This document shows positions 30,127 to 38,217 of a stretch of 64,000 bases of DNA, one piece after another. Each line of letters opens with the position of its first letter. The first letter of the stretch is position 1. A model generated the notes under the pieces. It was not told the origin of the DNA. It did not search any database and worked only from the letters and a program-made list of their open reading frames with translations. A program made the position numbers and the translations under genes. Source of the stretch: Pyxidicoccus sp. MSG2 (lineage in GTDB: Bacteria; Myxococcota; Myxococcia; Myxococcales; Myxococcaceae). The stretch spans positions 8,450,001-8,514,000 of the forward strand of contig NZ_JAPNKC010000001.1 of NCBI RefSeq assembly GCF_026626705.1, written 5' to 3'.

Positions 30127-31590
30127 ATGCTCGACTTCCTCAAAGGTGCGGCCAACCTGCTGGCCGACCCCATGTCCGCCGTGGTGGACCTCGCGGGCAA
30201 CGCGCTGGGACTGCCACCGCTCATCACCAACTCCATCAAGGCCGCCGCGGGGGTTGCGACAGGCAACGTCATGATGGTGGCCAGTGGCGCCATGGGCGTG
30301 GCGAAGGAGCTGTCCCAGAACCCTGCCGCGAAGACGGAGTACCGCCCGCCCTCGGGCGGGGACTCCAAGGTGGGGGAGGGCTATGCGTCCTCCTCGCCCG
30401 TGCTGCCCTCGGGCAAGAGCCCGCTGGACCCGAAGATGCTCGACTACGCGGACTCGCTGCGGGTGCTGGAGGCGAACTTCGAGCAGCTCGACTACCTGGA
30501 TGGGAAGAAGAACGGCTCGCTGTCGAAGAAGGACCTGGAGCGCATCTCCAGCGACGCGAGCCTGTCGCCGCAGCTGCGCAACGCGGCCCGCTTCATGCTG
30601 GAGAACAAGGCGCTGTTCGAGCGGCTCGATAACGGGAACAAGCTGCTCAACATCGGTGTGATGGGCCTGCTGACCAATGACCGCTTCAACCTCAAGGACC
30701 TGAGCAGCGAGCTCAAGCGGGTGGAAGGTGAGTTCTCCCGGTACGGCCGCCCCGAGCGCCCGGGCAGTGGTACGCCCGGCAGCGGTGGTGTTCCCGGTAG
30801 TGGTGGTGTTCCCGGCACCGGGACGCCCACGCCGACGCCGGGCACCGGCAGGACGCCCTCGTGTGACAGTCCTTCGCCCACTCCTTCGACCCAGGGCTCT
30901 TCGGGGACCGCGCTGGACCCGGACTTCGCCGAGTACCGCGACGCGCTGTCGGTGCTGAACGCGAACTGGGACACGTTCGACGCGGCGGTGGGGACGAAGG
31001 ACAACGTGCTGACGCGCGACAACCTGGCTGCCATCCTGAACAGCCCGGCGGCCTCGTCGACGCTGAAGCGGGCCGCGCAGTTCTTCAAGGACCACCCCGA
31101 GTACTACGACCGGCTGGAGATGGCGAATGGCGTGGGCGGGCGCGACGGAATCGTGGGGCGGCCGGACGTGACGGCGGCGCTGCGGCAGGCGGGCTCGGTG
31201 CAGGGCTCCTCGGGAACGCAGCCCTCCACGGGCGGAAGCAAGCCGGTGGGCAGCGGTGGCTCGAGCGTGAAGAGCATCCTCGACAATCCGAACATGAGCG
31301 TGGAGGACAAGATTCAAGCCATCCTCATGTCCATCGCGGAGAACACGGACGACGAGCTCCTCGGCGTGCTGAACGACATGGCGGACCAGCGCGACCAGCG
31401 GGCCACGCTCGGCACCAGCGACGCGGACAAGCAGAAGGCCGCGAAGATCGACAGCAGCATGCAGGAGCTGGAGCTGCGCCTTCAGAAGCTGATGGAGAAG
31501 CGCAAGGCCATGTTCGAGCTGATGAGCAACATGTCCTCGAAGTTCCACGAGATGGCGAAGACGGCCATCTCCAACCTGCGGAGCGCGTGA
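30127..31590 (+). CDS. Putative type III secretion translocator-like protein with HrpF/NolX-type repeats
   Basis: Protein of 487 residues, not firmly assignable. The N-terminus has a hydrophobic stretch (about residues 30-60). Two copies of one module follow, at about 102-190 and 268-345: (D/E)Y-D-L-VL-AN---D---G-K, then an S/T-rich helix cap and L--AA-F----(F/Y)-RL. The DGKKNGSLSKKDL and GTKDNVLTRDNL loops resemble the repeats of plant-pathogen HrpF/NolX translocon proteins. A Gly/Pro/Thr-rich linker separates the modules. The C-terminus has a helix (MSVEDKIQAILMSIAE) like those in SctE/SctB translocators and a coiled coil (about 425-485). No signal peptide is seen. The next gene encodes a SycD-like TPR protein, the usual partner of translocators. 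GAGGG precedes the ATG. The function is inference; a structural or signalling role is possible. Confidence 0.5.
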   Translation: MLDFLKGAANLLADPMSAVVDLAGNALGLPPLITNSIKAAAGVATGNVMMVASGAMGVAKELSQNPAAKTEYRPPSGGDSKVGEGYASSSPVLPSGKSPLDPKMLDYADSLRVLEANFEQLDYLDGKKNGSLSKKDLERISSDASLSPQLRNAARFMLENKALFERLDNGNKLLNIGVMGLLTNDRFNLKDLSSELKRVEGEFSRYGRPERPGSGTPGSGGVPGSGGVPGTGTPTPTPGTGRTPSCDSPSPTPSTQGSSGTALDPDFAEYRDALSVLNANWDTFDAAVGTKDNVLTRDNLAAILNSPAASSTLKRAAQFFKDHPEYYDRLEMANGVGGRDGIVGRPDVTAALRQAGSVQGSSGTQPSTGGSKPVGSGGSSVKSILDNPNMSVEDKIQAILMSIAENTDDELLGVLNDMADQRDQRATLGTSDADKQKAAKIDSSMQELELRLQKLMEKRKAMFELMSNMSSKFHEMAKTAISNLRSA

Positions 31591-31632
31591 GCCGCCATGG
31601 GACGCGTCATCAAACACGAGGGAGCAACGGCC

Positions 31633-32118
31633 ATGCGGATGGAGAGCGGAGCGGTGCAGCGGCTGAAGGCGTTTGCCCGCGGAGAGTCGACGTGGGCGGA
31701 GGTGGAGGGGATGACCTTCGAGGAGGCGAAGGCCATCGCGCAGGTGGGCTGTGACCTGGCGGCCGCCGGCCGGCTGGAGGAGGCGCGCATCCTCTTCGAG
31801 GGGCTGGTGGAGGGAAACCCCAAGGACACGGCGGCGCGGGCGGCGCTGGGCACCGTGTACCAGAAGCTGGGACGGCTGGAGGAGGCCATCGCCGAGTACA
31901 GCGCCGCGCTGGCGAGGGAGCCGGGCAACCCGGTGGCCCTGGCGAACCGCGGCGAGCTCTACCTGCGCAAGGGAGACCGGCAGGGATTCACGGACCTGGC
32001 CAACGCGGTGGATGCGGACCCGCACGGGGAGACGGCGGCGGGGCGCCGGGCGCGGGCGCTGGTGAAGGCCATCGCCCTGGTGGCGGTGGAGAAACTGAAG
32101 GAGGACTCGCAGCCGTAG
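31633..32118 (+). CDS. TPR protein, SycD/LcrH-like type III chaperone candidate
   Basis: Protein of 161 residues with three tetratricopeptide-like helix pairs (about residues 34-66, 69-102 and 104-135; motifs LAAAGRLEEARILFEGLVEGNP, YQKLGRLEEAIAEYSAALAREP and RGELYLRKGD, each shown only in part). The size, the three repeats and the position just after a translocator-like gene match class II chaperones (SycD, LcrH, IpgC), which hold translocators before secretion. TPRs are common, so this is suggestive only. I chose the ATG at 31633 with GAGGGAG 8 bases before it; an in-frame ATG at 31597 has poorer spacing. It is separated from the upstream gene by 42 bases and is probably co-transcribed. Confidence 0.6.
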   Translation: MRMESGAVQRLKAFARGESTWAEVEGMTFEEAKAIAQVGCDLAAAGRLEEARILFEGLVEGNPKDTAARAALGTVYQKLGRLEEAIAEYSAALAREPGNPVALANRGELYLRKGDRQGFTDLANAVDADPHGETAAGRRARALVKAIALVAVEKLKEDSQP

Positions 32119-32253
32119 GCGGGTGTGACGAGGGGCCGCCGGGACGTCGGGGAGCGGACCGGCGGCGGCTGTCGGCGGGTGGGCTCGCGAGGGGTGAGGG
32201 CGGGAGTCGCGGGGAGTCCACCTGCCGGCCGCTTTTTCGAGGGAAGCGCGGCG

Positions 32254-33453
32254 CTACTGTGTTGGCGGCGGGAGGGCGGCGAGCCGCTCGCCGATGGGCG
32301 GGTGGCTCATGCCCTTGAGGATGACCCAGCGGGGCGGCTCGGGGTCCATCTTGTTCACCCGGGCGGCCTTCACGAGCATGCGGCGGAAGGACTCCGCGTC
32401 ACCGGTGAGGCGCAGGGCGTAGCGGTCCGCCTCGCGCTCACGCTCGCGCGAGAAGGCGGCCGAGATGGGGTTGCCCAGCAGGATGACGACGATGACGAGC
32501 AGCGAGATGAGCGGCAGGGTGCGGATGTCCGCGAAGCGGGTGGTGCCGAACCAGCCCCGGCGGGCGGAAAGCCGCAGGAGGCGGTCAATGGCGAAGAGCA
32601 GGCCAATCAGCGCGCACGAGGCGGTGATGCGGCCGGGCCACTTCGGCTCCTGGACATGGCCGGCCTCGTGGGCCACGGCGGCGAGGACCTCGTCCTCGGA
32701 GAGCTCCTTGAGGATGACGTCGTTGAGGACGATGGCGCGCGTGGGGCCCTGGCCGGCGAAGTACGCCTGGACGCGGCGCGAGGCGACCGAGGTCTCCGCC
32801 ACCAGCACGTCGGAGAAGGGGATGTCGGCCCGCGCCATCAGCGCCGTCATGTGCTCACGCAGGGGGCCGGCGGGCAGCGGCTTCTGCTTGAAGTAGAGGA
32901 GGTCCCGGTACGGGTCCAGGGCCGACGACACGAGCATGAGCAGGGCCACGGGCACGCCCAGCACCAGCCACCAGTACCGCACGCGACGGGCGAGCCCATA
33001 CATGCCGATGACGAGCGCGGCGAGGCAGAACGCCACCAGCAGGTTTCCCTTGAGCAGGTCCCACGCATAGGTGCCCGGCGTGTAGTTGGACAGGCCGTGG
33101 CGGTGCTCGAGCGTGTACGTGAACCAGACGTCCACCGGCAGGTAGACGAGCTTGACGAACAGGTCGATGAAGAGCGCGAAGAGCACCGCGGTGCCCCATC
33201 CGGCCTCCCCCCAGAGCCGGTCCATGGCGCGAAAGAAGGCACGGCTGACGGGGGCCGTGCGCAGCACGCCGAGCCGGCGCTCCAGCCCGGCGGTGGTCGA
33301 GGTGGCCGCGCGATACAGGGGCTGGACGAACACCCCGAGCAGCAGCGCCTGCAAGGCCAGACGCGCGAAGGGGTCCACCGCGGCCCGGATGTAGTGGGGC
33401 AGGTGGTACGCGTGAATCTCCGCGAGCTGCTCGGCGGTGAAGAGGGGCTCCAT
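32254..33453 (-). CDS. M48 family metallopeptidase (Ste24/CAAX protease 1-like)
   Basis: Membrane protease of 399 residues with several hydrophobic segments in the first half (about 30-45, 85-105, 135-180) and two after the active site. The zinc motif HEAGH is at residues 262-266, and the third ligand is the Glu of EREREADRYAL. The layout resembles the Ste24/HtpX-type enzymes that degrade damaged membrane proteins or clip prenylated-type substrates; bacteria use them for quality control. It lies 55 bases downstream of the TPR lipoprotein gene on the same strand and may share its transcript. It converges with the TPR chaperone-like gene. Confidence 0.9.
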   Translation of the reverse strand: MEPLFTAEQLAEIHAYHLPHYIRAAVDPFARLALQALLLGVFVQPLYRAATSTTAGLERRLGVLRTAPVSRAFFRAMDRLWGEAGWGTAVLFALFIDLFVKLVYLPVDVWFTYTLEHRHGLSNYTPGTYAWDLLKGNLLVAFCLAALVIGMYGLARRVRYWWLVLGVPVALLMLVSSALDPYRDLLYFKQKPLPAGPLREHMTALMARADIPFSDVLVAETSVASRRVQAYFAGQGPTRAIVLNDVILKELSEDEVLAAVAHEAGHVQEPKWPGRITASCALIGLLFAIDRLLRLSARRGWFGTTRFADIRTLPLISLLVIVVILLGNPISAAFSREREREADRYALRLTGDAESFRRMLVKAARVNKMDPEPPRWVILKGMSHPPIGERLAALPPPTQ

Positions 33454-33508
33454 GGGGGGGCCCCAGGCTACGCCGCGCGGGCCCCGGCTGCCCAGCCGGG
33501 GCCGGGGC

Positions 33509-34651
33509 TCACGAGTGCGGCTCGGCGTCCGCGCCGGACGGCGTGGACGTGGAGTCGGGCTCGGCTTCCGCGTCCGCCAGCAGCAGGGCCTTCACCTTGG
33601 CGAGGCTCTCGCGGGTGCGGTCCACGAAGGCGCTCTGCGAGCCGATGCGCTCGGCCGTCTCCAGGGTGCGCTCGTAGATGTTGATGGACTTGGTGAGCAG
33701 CACGCGAATCTTCTTTCGCAGCTCCTGGCGGTAGACCTGGGCCTCGCTGGCGTCGAGCTCGGCCGGCGCGGGCGAGTTCACCATGTGCTCGTAGAGATTC
33801 TCGTAGAGGGCGCCAATCTGCGCGCCCGCGGCGGTGGCCCAGTAGCCGTTGCCCACGCGGATGGAGCGCAGGTAGTGGCCCTGCGCGGAGAGCAGCAGCT
33901 CCGCCTTGTAGTTGAGGTCCTCGGCGAGCTTGTCGCTGCCGCGGGTGGCGTCCAGCTTCACGTCGTCGTAGTGCAGCCGGTAGATTTCCCCGATGAAGAA
34001 GTGCGCCTGCGCGGGGAAGTAGTCGTCCACCTCGTCCTTGTCGGCCAGGCCGTCGTAGGTGGAGAGCGACTTGCGCAGCGTCTTCTCCGCCTCTTCGGAG
34101 CGGCCGGCCTCCAGCTGGCAGACGCCCTGCTGCACCTGGGCCTCCAGCCGGCGGTTGAGGGGGAGGTCCTGCCGCTCGGCGATGACGCCCAGCAGGGCGA
34201 CGGCGTCGTCGAAGCGCTCCAGGTGGTACTGCGTCTCCGCCACGCGGAAGGCGGCGTCGAGCGCGTCGCCCGTGCCCTTCGCGGGGTCCGACAGCTCGGA
34301 GAAGCGGTGCCCGGCCTCCTCCCACTCCTTGAGGCGCTGGTGGGCGAGGCCCGCGTTGTAGAGGGCCGCGCGGCGGTGCTTGCTGTCCGGGTGGAAGTCC
34401 GCGAGCCGGCCGAAGTAGCGCGCCGCCTGCTTGAAGTCATTGGCCGCGAAGGCCGAGGTGCCGCCCGCGAAGAGCTCCTCGTCGTTGAGCTTGTCCAGCT
34501 CCAGGTCCGCCGTCACCGTCACCGCGTCGAACTGGAGCTCCTGCCTGGGCGGAGTCCCCTGCCCGTCGGCCCGTGCCGCCGAGCCCGTCGTCCGGCACCC
34601 GGACACCGCCAGCCCCAGCGCCGCGAGCCACCACCACCGATTGACCGACAT
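33509..34651 (-). CDS. TPR-repeat lipoprotein
   Basis: Predicted lipoprotein of 380 residues. The signal MSVNRWWWLAALGLAVSGC has the lipobox AVSGC with Cys at residue 19. The rest is helical, with tetratricopeptide repeats from about residue 55 to 230 (ALYNAGLAHQRLKEW, AFRVAETQYHLERFDDAV, GVCQLEAGRSEEAEKTL) and a charged C-terminal tail. No enzyme motif is seen. It is probably a periplasmic protein-protein scaffold attached to the outer or inner membrane. The start at 34651 gives a clean signal peptide; the frame allows 34675. The function is unknown. Confidence 0.75.
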   Translation of the reverse strand: MSVNRWWWLAALGLAVSGCRTTGSAARADGQGTPPRQELQFDAVTVTADLELDKLNDEELFAGGTSAFAANDFKQAARYFGRLADFHPDSKHRRAALYNAGLAHQRLKEWEEAGHRFSELSDPAKGTGDALDAAFRVAETQYHLERFDDAVALLGVIAERQDLPLNRRLEAQVQQGVCQLEAGRSEEAEKTLRKSLSTYDGLADKDEVDDYFPAQAHFFIGEIYRLHYDDVKLDATRGSDKLAEDLNYKAELLLSAQGHYLRSIRVGNGYWATAAGAQIGALYENLYEHMVNSPAPAELDASEAQVYRQELRKKIRVLLTKSINIYERTLETAERIGSQSAFVDRTRESLAKVKALLLADAEAEPDSTSTPSGADAEPHS

Positions 34652-34863
34652 GTGCGCCCGCTCTCTGCCAATCACGAAGTGCGTCCTCCTGGACCGGATG
34701 ACCGGCCCTACTCCCCGACATCGCGGAGGCCCGGAGAGTTCCCAACCACGACGGTGGGCGCGCCCAGCTTAATGCGCCCTTGCCGCCCGCGCCTCCCCGG
34801 CCGCCTGCCCTCCGGACGGGAAGGGCACCGCGGACGACACGGGCTCCGGGAAGGCGGCTTCCG

Positions 34864-35979
34864 TCAGGAAACCGACTCGTCGCCCAGCAGGTAGCGACTG
34901 GTGCGCCACAGGGCGGTGATGTCGTGCACGTCCAGCTCGAAGCGGGGCACCTGGATGATGGGGACGCCCGGGCAGGCGGCCTCGAGCTGGGAGATGCCCT
35001 CCCGGTCCTGCTCGGCCAGTACCTGGAGCTCGCGCAGCGTCTCCTCCACCTTGGCGCGGCGGGTGGGCGTCAGCGTGGCCGCGTCCTCCCACAGCGCCTC
35101 CGGGGGCATGGGGTGCACGCGGTTGACCACCAGCGCCACCACGCCCATCCGGTGCTGCTTCAGCAGCGTGTGGAAGTGGATGGCCTCGTCCATGCGCTCG
35201 GGGTGGGGGCTCGTCACCAGCACGAAGCCGGTGCTCGGGTCCTCCAGCAACTCCCTCACACCGCGGGCCCTCTCACGGAAGCCCTCGTTCATGGAGGAGA
35301 TGGCGAGCATGAAGTTGGACAGCTCCTGCAGCATCTCCGTGCCGGTGAACTTCGCCAGGGCCCGCATGACGTAGCCGCTGCGGTTGAACAGCGACATGCC
35401 CAGCCTGCCCGCCTTCAGCGCGGGGGCGAGCAGCCACTTCGCCGCCTCGTTGTCCAGGAAGTCCAACACCCGGTTGGGCGCGTCCAGGAAGTCCAGCGCG
35501 TGCGCGGTGGGGGGCGTGTCCAGGACGATGAGCTCGTGGGAGTTGCGGCGGCGCAGCTCCCACAGCTTCTCCATGGAGATGTACTCCTGGCTGCCCGCCA
35601 GGGCCGTGGAGAGCGACTGGTAGAAGCGGTTGGAGAGGATGCGCTCGCGCTGGTCCGGCGGGGCGACGCGGGCAATCAGGTCGTCCCACGTCTGCTTCAT
35701 GTCCAGCATCATCGCGTAGAGCGGCGCGCGGGCATGGATGCCCAGGGGCTCCAGCGCGGTGGCGGGCACCTGCGTCTCGGTGTTGCCCAGCCCGGTGAGG
35801 CCCAGCGAGTTGGCCAGCCGCTTCGCCGGGTCGATGGTGCACACCAGGCTGGTGCGCCCATCCACCGCGGCGCGCAGGGCCAGCGCGGCCGCCGCCGTCG
35901 TCTTGCCCACGCCTCCCGAACCCACGCAGATGAGGACGCGCTTGCCCGCGAGCGCGGACGCCAGGGCCGTCGTGCTCAC
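34864..35979 (-). CDS. ArsA/Get3-type ATPase (second of pair)
   Basis: P-loop ATPase of 371 residues. The N-terminus KRVLICVGSGGVGKTT is a deviant Walker A (signature Gly-Gly-x-Gly-Lys-Thr). TIDPAKRLANSLG is the switch I region of ArsA/Get3 proteins and LDTPPTAHALDFLD is the A-loop/switch II region. The CxxC zinc site of eukaryotic Get3 is not seen, nor are the ArsA metal-binding cysteines, so arsenite export is unlikely. Bacterial members are of mostly unknown function; they may handle membrane or cell-surface clients or drive the positioning of partners. Its start overlaps the stop of the first ArsA-type gene by 4 bases (35976-35979). Confidence 0.87.
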   Translation of the reverse strand: MSTTALASALAGKRVLICVGSGGVGKTTAAAALALRAAVDGRTSLVCTIDPAKRLANSLGLTGLGNTETQVPATALEPLGIHARAPLYAMMLDMKQTWDDLIARVAPPDQRERILSNRFYQSLSTALAGSQEYISMEKLWELRRRNSHELIVLDTPPTAHALDFLDAPNRVLDFLDNEAAKWLLAPALKAGRLGMSLFNRSGYVMRALAKFTGTEMLQELSNFMLAISSMNEGFRERARGVRELLEDPSTGFVLVTSPHPERMDEAIHFHTLLKQHRMGVVALVVNRVHPMPPEALWEDAATLTPTRRAKVEETLRELQVLAEQDREGISQLEAACPGVPIIQVPRFELDVHDITALWRTSRYLLGDESVS

Positions 35980-36890
35980 GTCTCCCCCGTCACCATCGGT
36001 TCGAGATGCCCCATGACCTGTTCAATCGCGTCTCTGCCGAATTCGGGTGTGAAGAGCCGGGGCACCGTGAAGAGCGGAGCGTGCAGGTTGCGCTCCAGCT
36101 TCGTCCCCGCCAGCACCGCCTGCGCCGCGCGGTCATGGTGGGCCTTGGCCGCCGCGTGCAGCTCCGGGTGGCCGAGCAGCGCCTCCAGGTCCGCCTCCGT
36201 GAAGCGCTCCGGGAAGGCCTGGTTGAGCACCGCCGCGTGCGTGCGGATGTTCACCTTGTCACGCAGCGCCGCGTGCAGCTCCAGCGCCTCGTTCACCGGC
36301 ATCTCCTCCGGCAGCGCCACCAGCACCATCGCCGTCACCGCCGGGTCCACGAGCAAGTCGCGCATCTTCTGCGCCTCGCGGGACATGGGCCCCGGGGGCA
36401 CCGTCTGCAGCAGCACCTGCGGCACGCTGAGGAAGGAGATGGCATGCCCGGTGGCCGGCGCGTCCATGACGATGGTGTCGAAGCGCGGGCGGCCGTCCGG
36501 CCCCTTCTCCTGCAGGTGGAACATGATCTTCCCCAGCAGCACGAGCTCCTGCAGGGATGGGATGAAGCGCAGGAAGTAGCGCACCAGCCGGTTCTCGAAG
36601 ACGGTTTTGTAGAGGGCCTCGAAGCGCAGCACCATGAGGCCGTACTCGCGCATGGCCTCCTGGGGGCGCACGTCCACCGCCCAGAGGTTGTCCACCAGCA
36701 GCGTGACTTCCGGGCCGGCCGCCGGGCGCTCGAGGAAGCGGCTGACGCGCTCCTGCGTGTTCACCTCGCACACCAGCGTCTTGCGCCCCGCGCGCGCGGA
36801 GGCCAGGGCGAGGGCCGCGGCAATGGTGCTCTTGCCGACTCCGCCCTTGCCGGAGACGATCCACAGACGCTTGTCGAGTAGTCCGGCCAT
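35976..36890 (-). CDS. ArsA/Get3-type ATPase (first of pair)
   Basis: ATPase of 304 residues with the deviant Walker A SGKGGVGKSTI (residues 13-23). VCEVNTQERVSRFL follows, and VMDAPATGHAISFL is the switch II segment. It is shorter than the second copy, and the two are probably paralogues forming a heterodimer, as translation of both is coupled (4-base ATGA overlap). No arsenic-resistance genes are near. It is divergent from a phasin-like/ParA operon, which suggests a shared role. The ATG at 36890 has no clear ribosome binding site. Confidence 0.87.
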   Translation of the reverse strand: MAGLLDKRLWIVSGKGGVGKSTIAAALALASARAGRKTLVCEVNTQERVSRFLERPAAGPEVTLLVDNLWAVDVRPQEAMREYGLMVLRFEALYKTVFENRLVRYFLRFIPSLQELVLLGKIMFHLQEKGPDGRPRFDTIVMDAPATGHAISFLSVPQVLLQTVPPGPMSREAQKMRDLLVDPAVTAMVLVALPEEMPVNEALELHAALRDKVNIRTHAAVLNQAFPERFTEADLEALLGHPELHAAAKAHHDRAAQAVLAGTKLERNLHAPLFTVPRLFTPEFGRDAIEQVMGHLEPMVTGET

Positions 36891-36962
36891 AAAAGAGAGC
36901 GGCGAACCGTAGGAATCGTGTCTCCAGGAGTCAACGCGTTTGGCCGCGTTCTGTTGCGCTGC

Positions 36963-36992
36963 TTGACACGTCGCGTTGGCAACTCGCAGAGT
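36963..36992 (+). promoter_or_regulatory. Candidate promoter of the phasin-like/parA operon
   Basis: A perfect TTGACA (36963-36968) is followed 18 bases later by CAGAGT (36987-36992), a poor -10. It sits between the divergent ArsA-type and phasin-like genes, 64 bases upstream of the latter. Confidence 0.35.
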
Positions 36993-37055
36993 GCGGCGTC
37001 TTTTTCCTGACTTCCTGAAGGCCGTTCAGGCCTCGCGCGCGAGGACGCGCTTTCC

Positions 37056-37364
37056 ATGCTCAAGAACAACCCGGTGATGAAGAAGCTGGTGGAGACGGGC
37101 GAGGAGCGGATTGGCAAGCTGGCGCAGCAGCTGCTGTCGAACGAGAAGTTCGTGGCGACGGTGCAGACGCTGGTGGCCCGCTCGCTGGCGGCGAAGGGCA
37201 CGCTCGACAGCACGCTGCGCACGGCGCTGTCTGCCATGAACCTGCCGTCCACGGCGGACCTGGAGCAGCTGCGCTCGAAGGTGGACGACCTGGAGCGGAT
37301 GCTGGCCTCGGTCGAGGGCAAGGTGGACACGCTGGTGGCGGCGAAGTCCTCCTCGAAGAAGTAG
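37056..37364 (+). CDS. Small phasin-like coiled-coil protein
   Basis: Protein of 102 residues, all helical. The C-terminal NLPSTADLEQLRSKVDDLE (about residues 63-81), followed by a heptad coiled coil to residue 94 and a Ser/Lys tail, resembles the end of small polyhydroxyalkanoate granule proteins and PhaR-type phasins (lipid- or granule-coating helices). The N-terminal MLKNNPVMKKLVETGEER-type helix is amphipathic. No signal peptide. I infer that it coats or marks an intracellular body. It is 12 bases upstream of the ParA gene, so they are co-transcribed, and it faces away from the ArsA pair. GAGGA stands about 14 bases before the ATG. A PhaR-like regulator is encoded 850 bases downstream. 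Confidence 0.55.
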   Translation: MLKNNPVMKKLVETGEERIGKLAQQLLSNEKFVATVQTLVARSLAAKGTLDSTLRTALSAMNLPSTADLEQLRSKVDDLERMLASVEGKVDTLVAAKSSSKK

Positions 37365-37376
37365 TCCGCTCCCGCC

Positions 37377-38180
37377 ATGCGGCGCATCGCCTTCATCAAC
37401 GAGAAGGGCGGCACCTGCAAGACGACGCTGGCGGTGAACACCGCCGCGTGGCTCGCGCGGGAGCAGGGCCTGCGCGTGCTGCTGGTGGACCTGGACACGC
37501 AGGGCCACGCGGGCAAGGTGCTGGGCGTGGACGTGCGCACGCTGCCGCGCAACGTCTTCCATCTGCTGACGGACGAGGCGGTGCGGCTCGAGGACGTGGT
37601 GCGGCGCTCGGCGGTGGAAGGCCTGGACGTGCTGCCCGCGTACAAGGAGATGGCGGACTTCCCGGTGGTGGTGGCGGGTGACGCGCGTCGGGCGCACCGG
37701 CTGGCGGACCGGCTGCGCGCCGCGGAGGACGCGGGCTACGACGCCATCGTCTTCGACGCGCCGCCGTCCATGGGGCTCACCACGCGCAACATCCTCGTGG
37801 CCTCCACGGAGGTGGTGGTGCCGGTGGCGCTGACGTACCTGGCGCTGGACGGCTGCGCGGAGGTGGCGGACACGGTGCGGCAGGTGGGCGAGGCGGAAGG
37901 GCGGCCGGAGCTGCGCGTCACCAAGGTGGTGCCCACGCTGTACCGGAAGACGGCGCTGGCCACGGCGATTCTGGAGCGGCTGAAGGCCTACTTCCCGGAC
38001 GCGCTGGCGGCCACGCCGCTGGGCTATGACGTCAAGGTGGACGAGGCCCAGAGCCACGGGAAGACCATCTGGGAGTACGCGCCGAAGAGCCGGGGGGCCC
38101 GCATGCTGGCGGCCATCGCAGCCGAGCTCCACGGCGGGCCCGCCCCCCGGAAGAAGGGGCGGACGCCGAAGGTGGCGTAG
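37377..38180 (+). CDS. Orphan ParA/MinD-family ATPase
   Basis: Protein of 267 residues with the deviant Walker A KGGTCKTT (residues 10-17). The signature lysine K10 and P-loop lysine K15 are kept, but the glycine expected at position 14 is a cysteine. Switch I (LLVDLDTQGHAGKVLG) and the Walker B-like VFDAPPS are typical of ParA. A Lys/Arg-rich tail (PRKKGRTPKVA) could bind DNA non-specifically. There is no ParB gene or parS-like repeat nearby, so it is likely one of the ParA proteins that space cargoes along the nucleoid. The neighbour encoded just upstream is a phasin-like coiled-coil protein. Confidence 0.88.
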   Translation: MRRIAFINEKGGTCKTTLAVNTAAWLAREQGLRVLLVDLDTQGHAGKVLGVDVRTLPRNVFHLLTDEAVRLEDVVRRSAVEGLDVLPAYKEMADFPVVVAGDARRAHRLADRLRAAEDAGYDAIVFDAPPSMGLTTRNILVASTEVVVPVALTYLALDGCAEVADTVRQVGEAEGRPELRVTKVVPTLYRKTALATAILERLKAYFPDALAATPLGYDVKVDEAQSHGKTIWEYAPKSRGARMLAAIAAELHGGPAPRKKGRTPKVA

Positions 38181-38217
38181 GGCGCGGCCGCGAAGGCGAC
38201 TCGCGCCGCTCGGGCGG

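Noticed and set aside
34864..36890. Arsenite resistance (ArsA) function for the two ATPases
   Set aside because: No metal-binding cysteines are seen and no arsB, arsC or arsR is near; the names reflect fold only.
37377..38180. Chromosome or plasmid partition locus (parABS)
   Set aside because: No parB gene and no parS-like repeats around this ParA.
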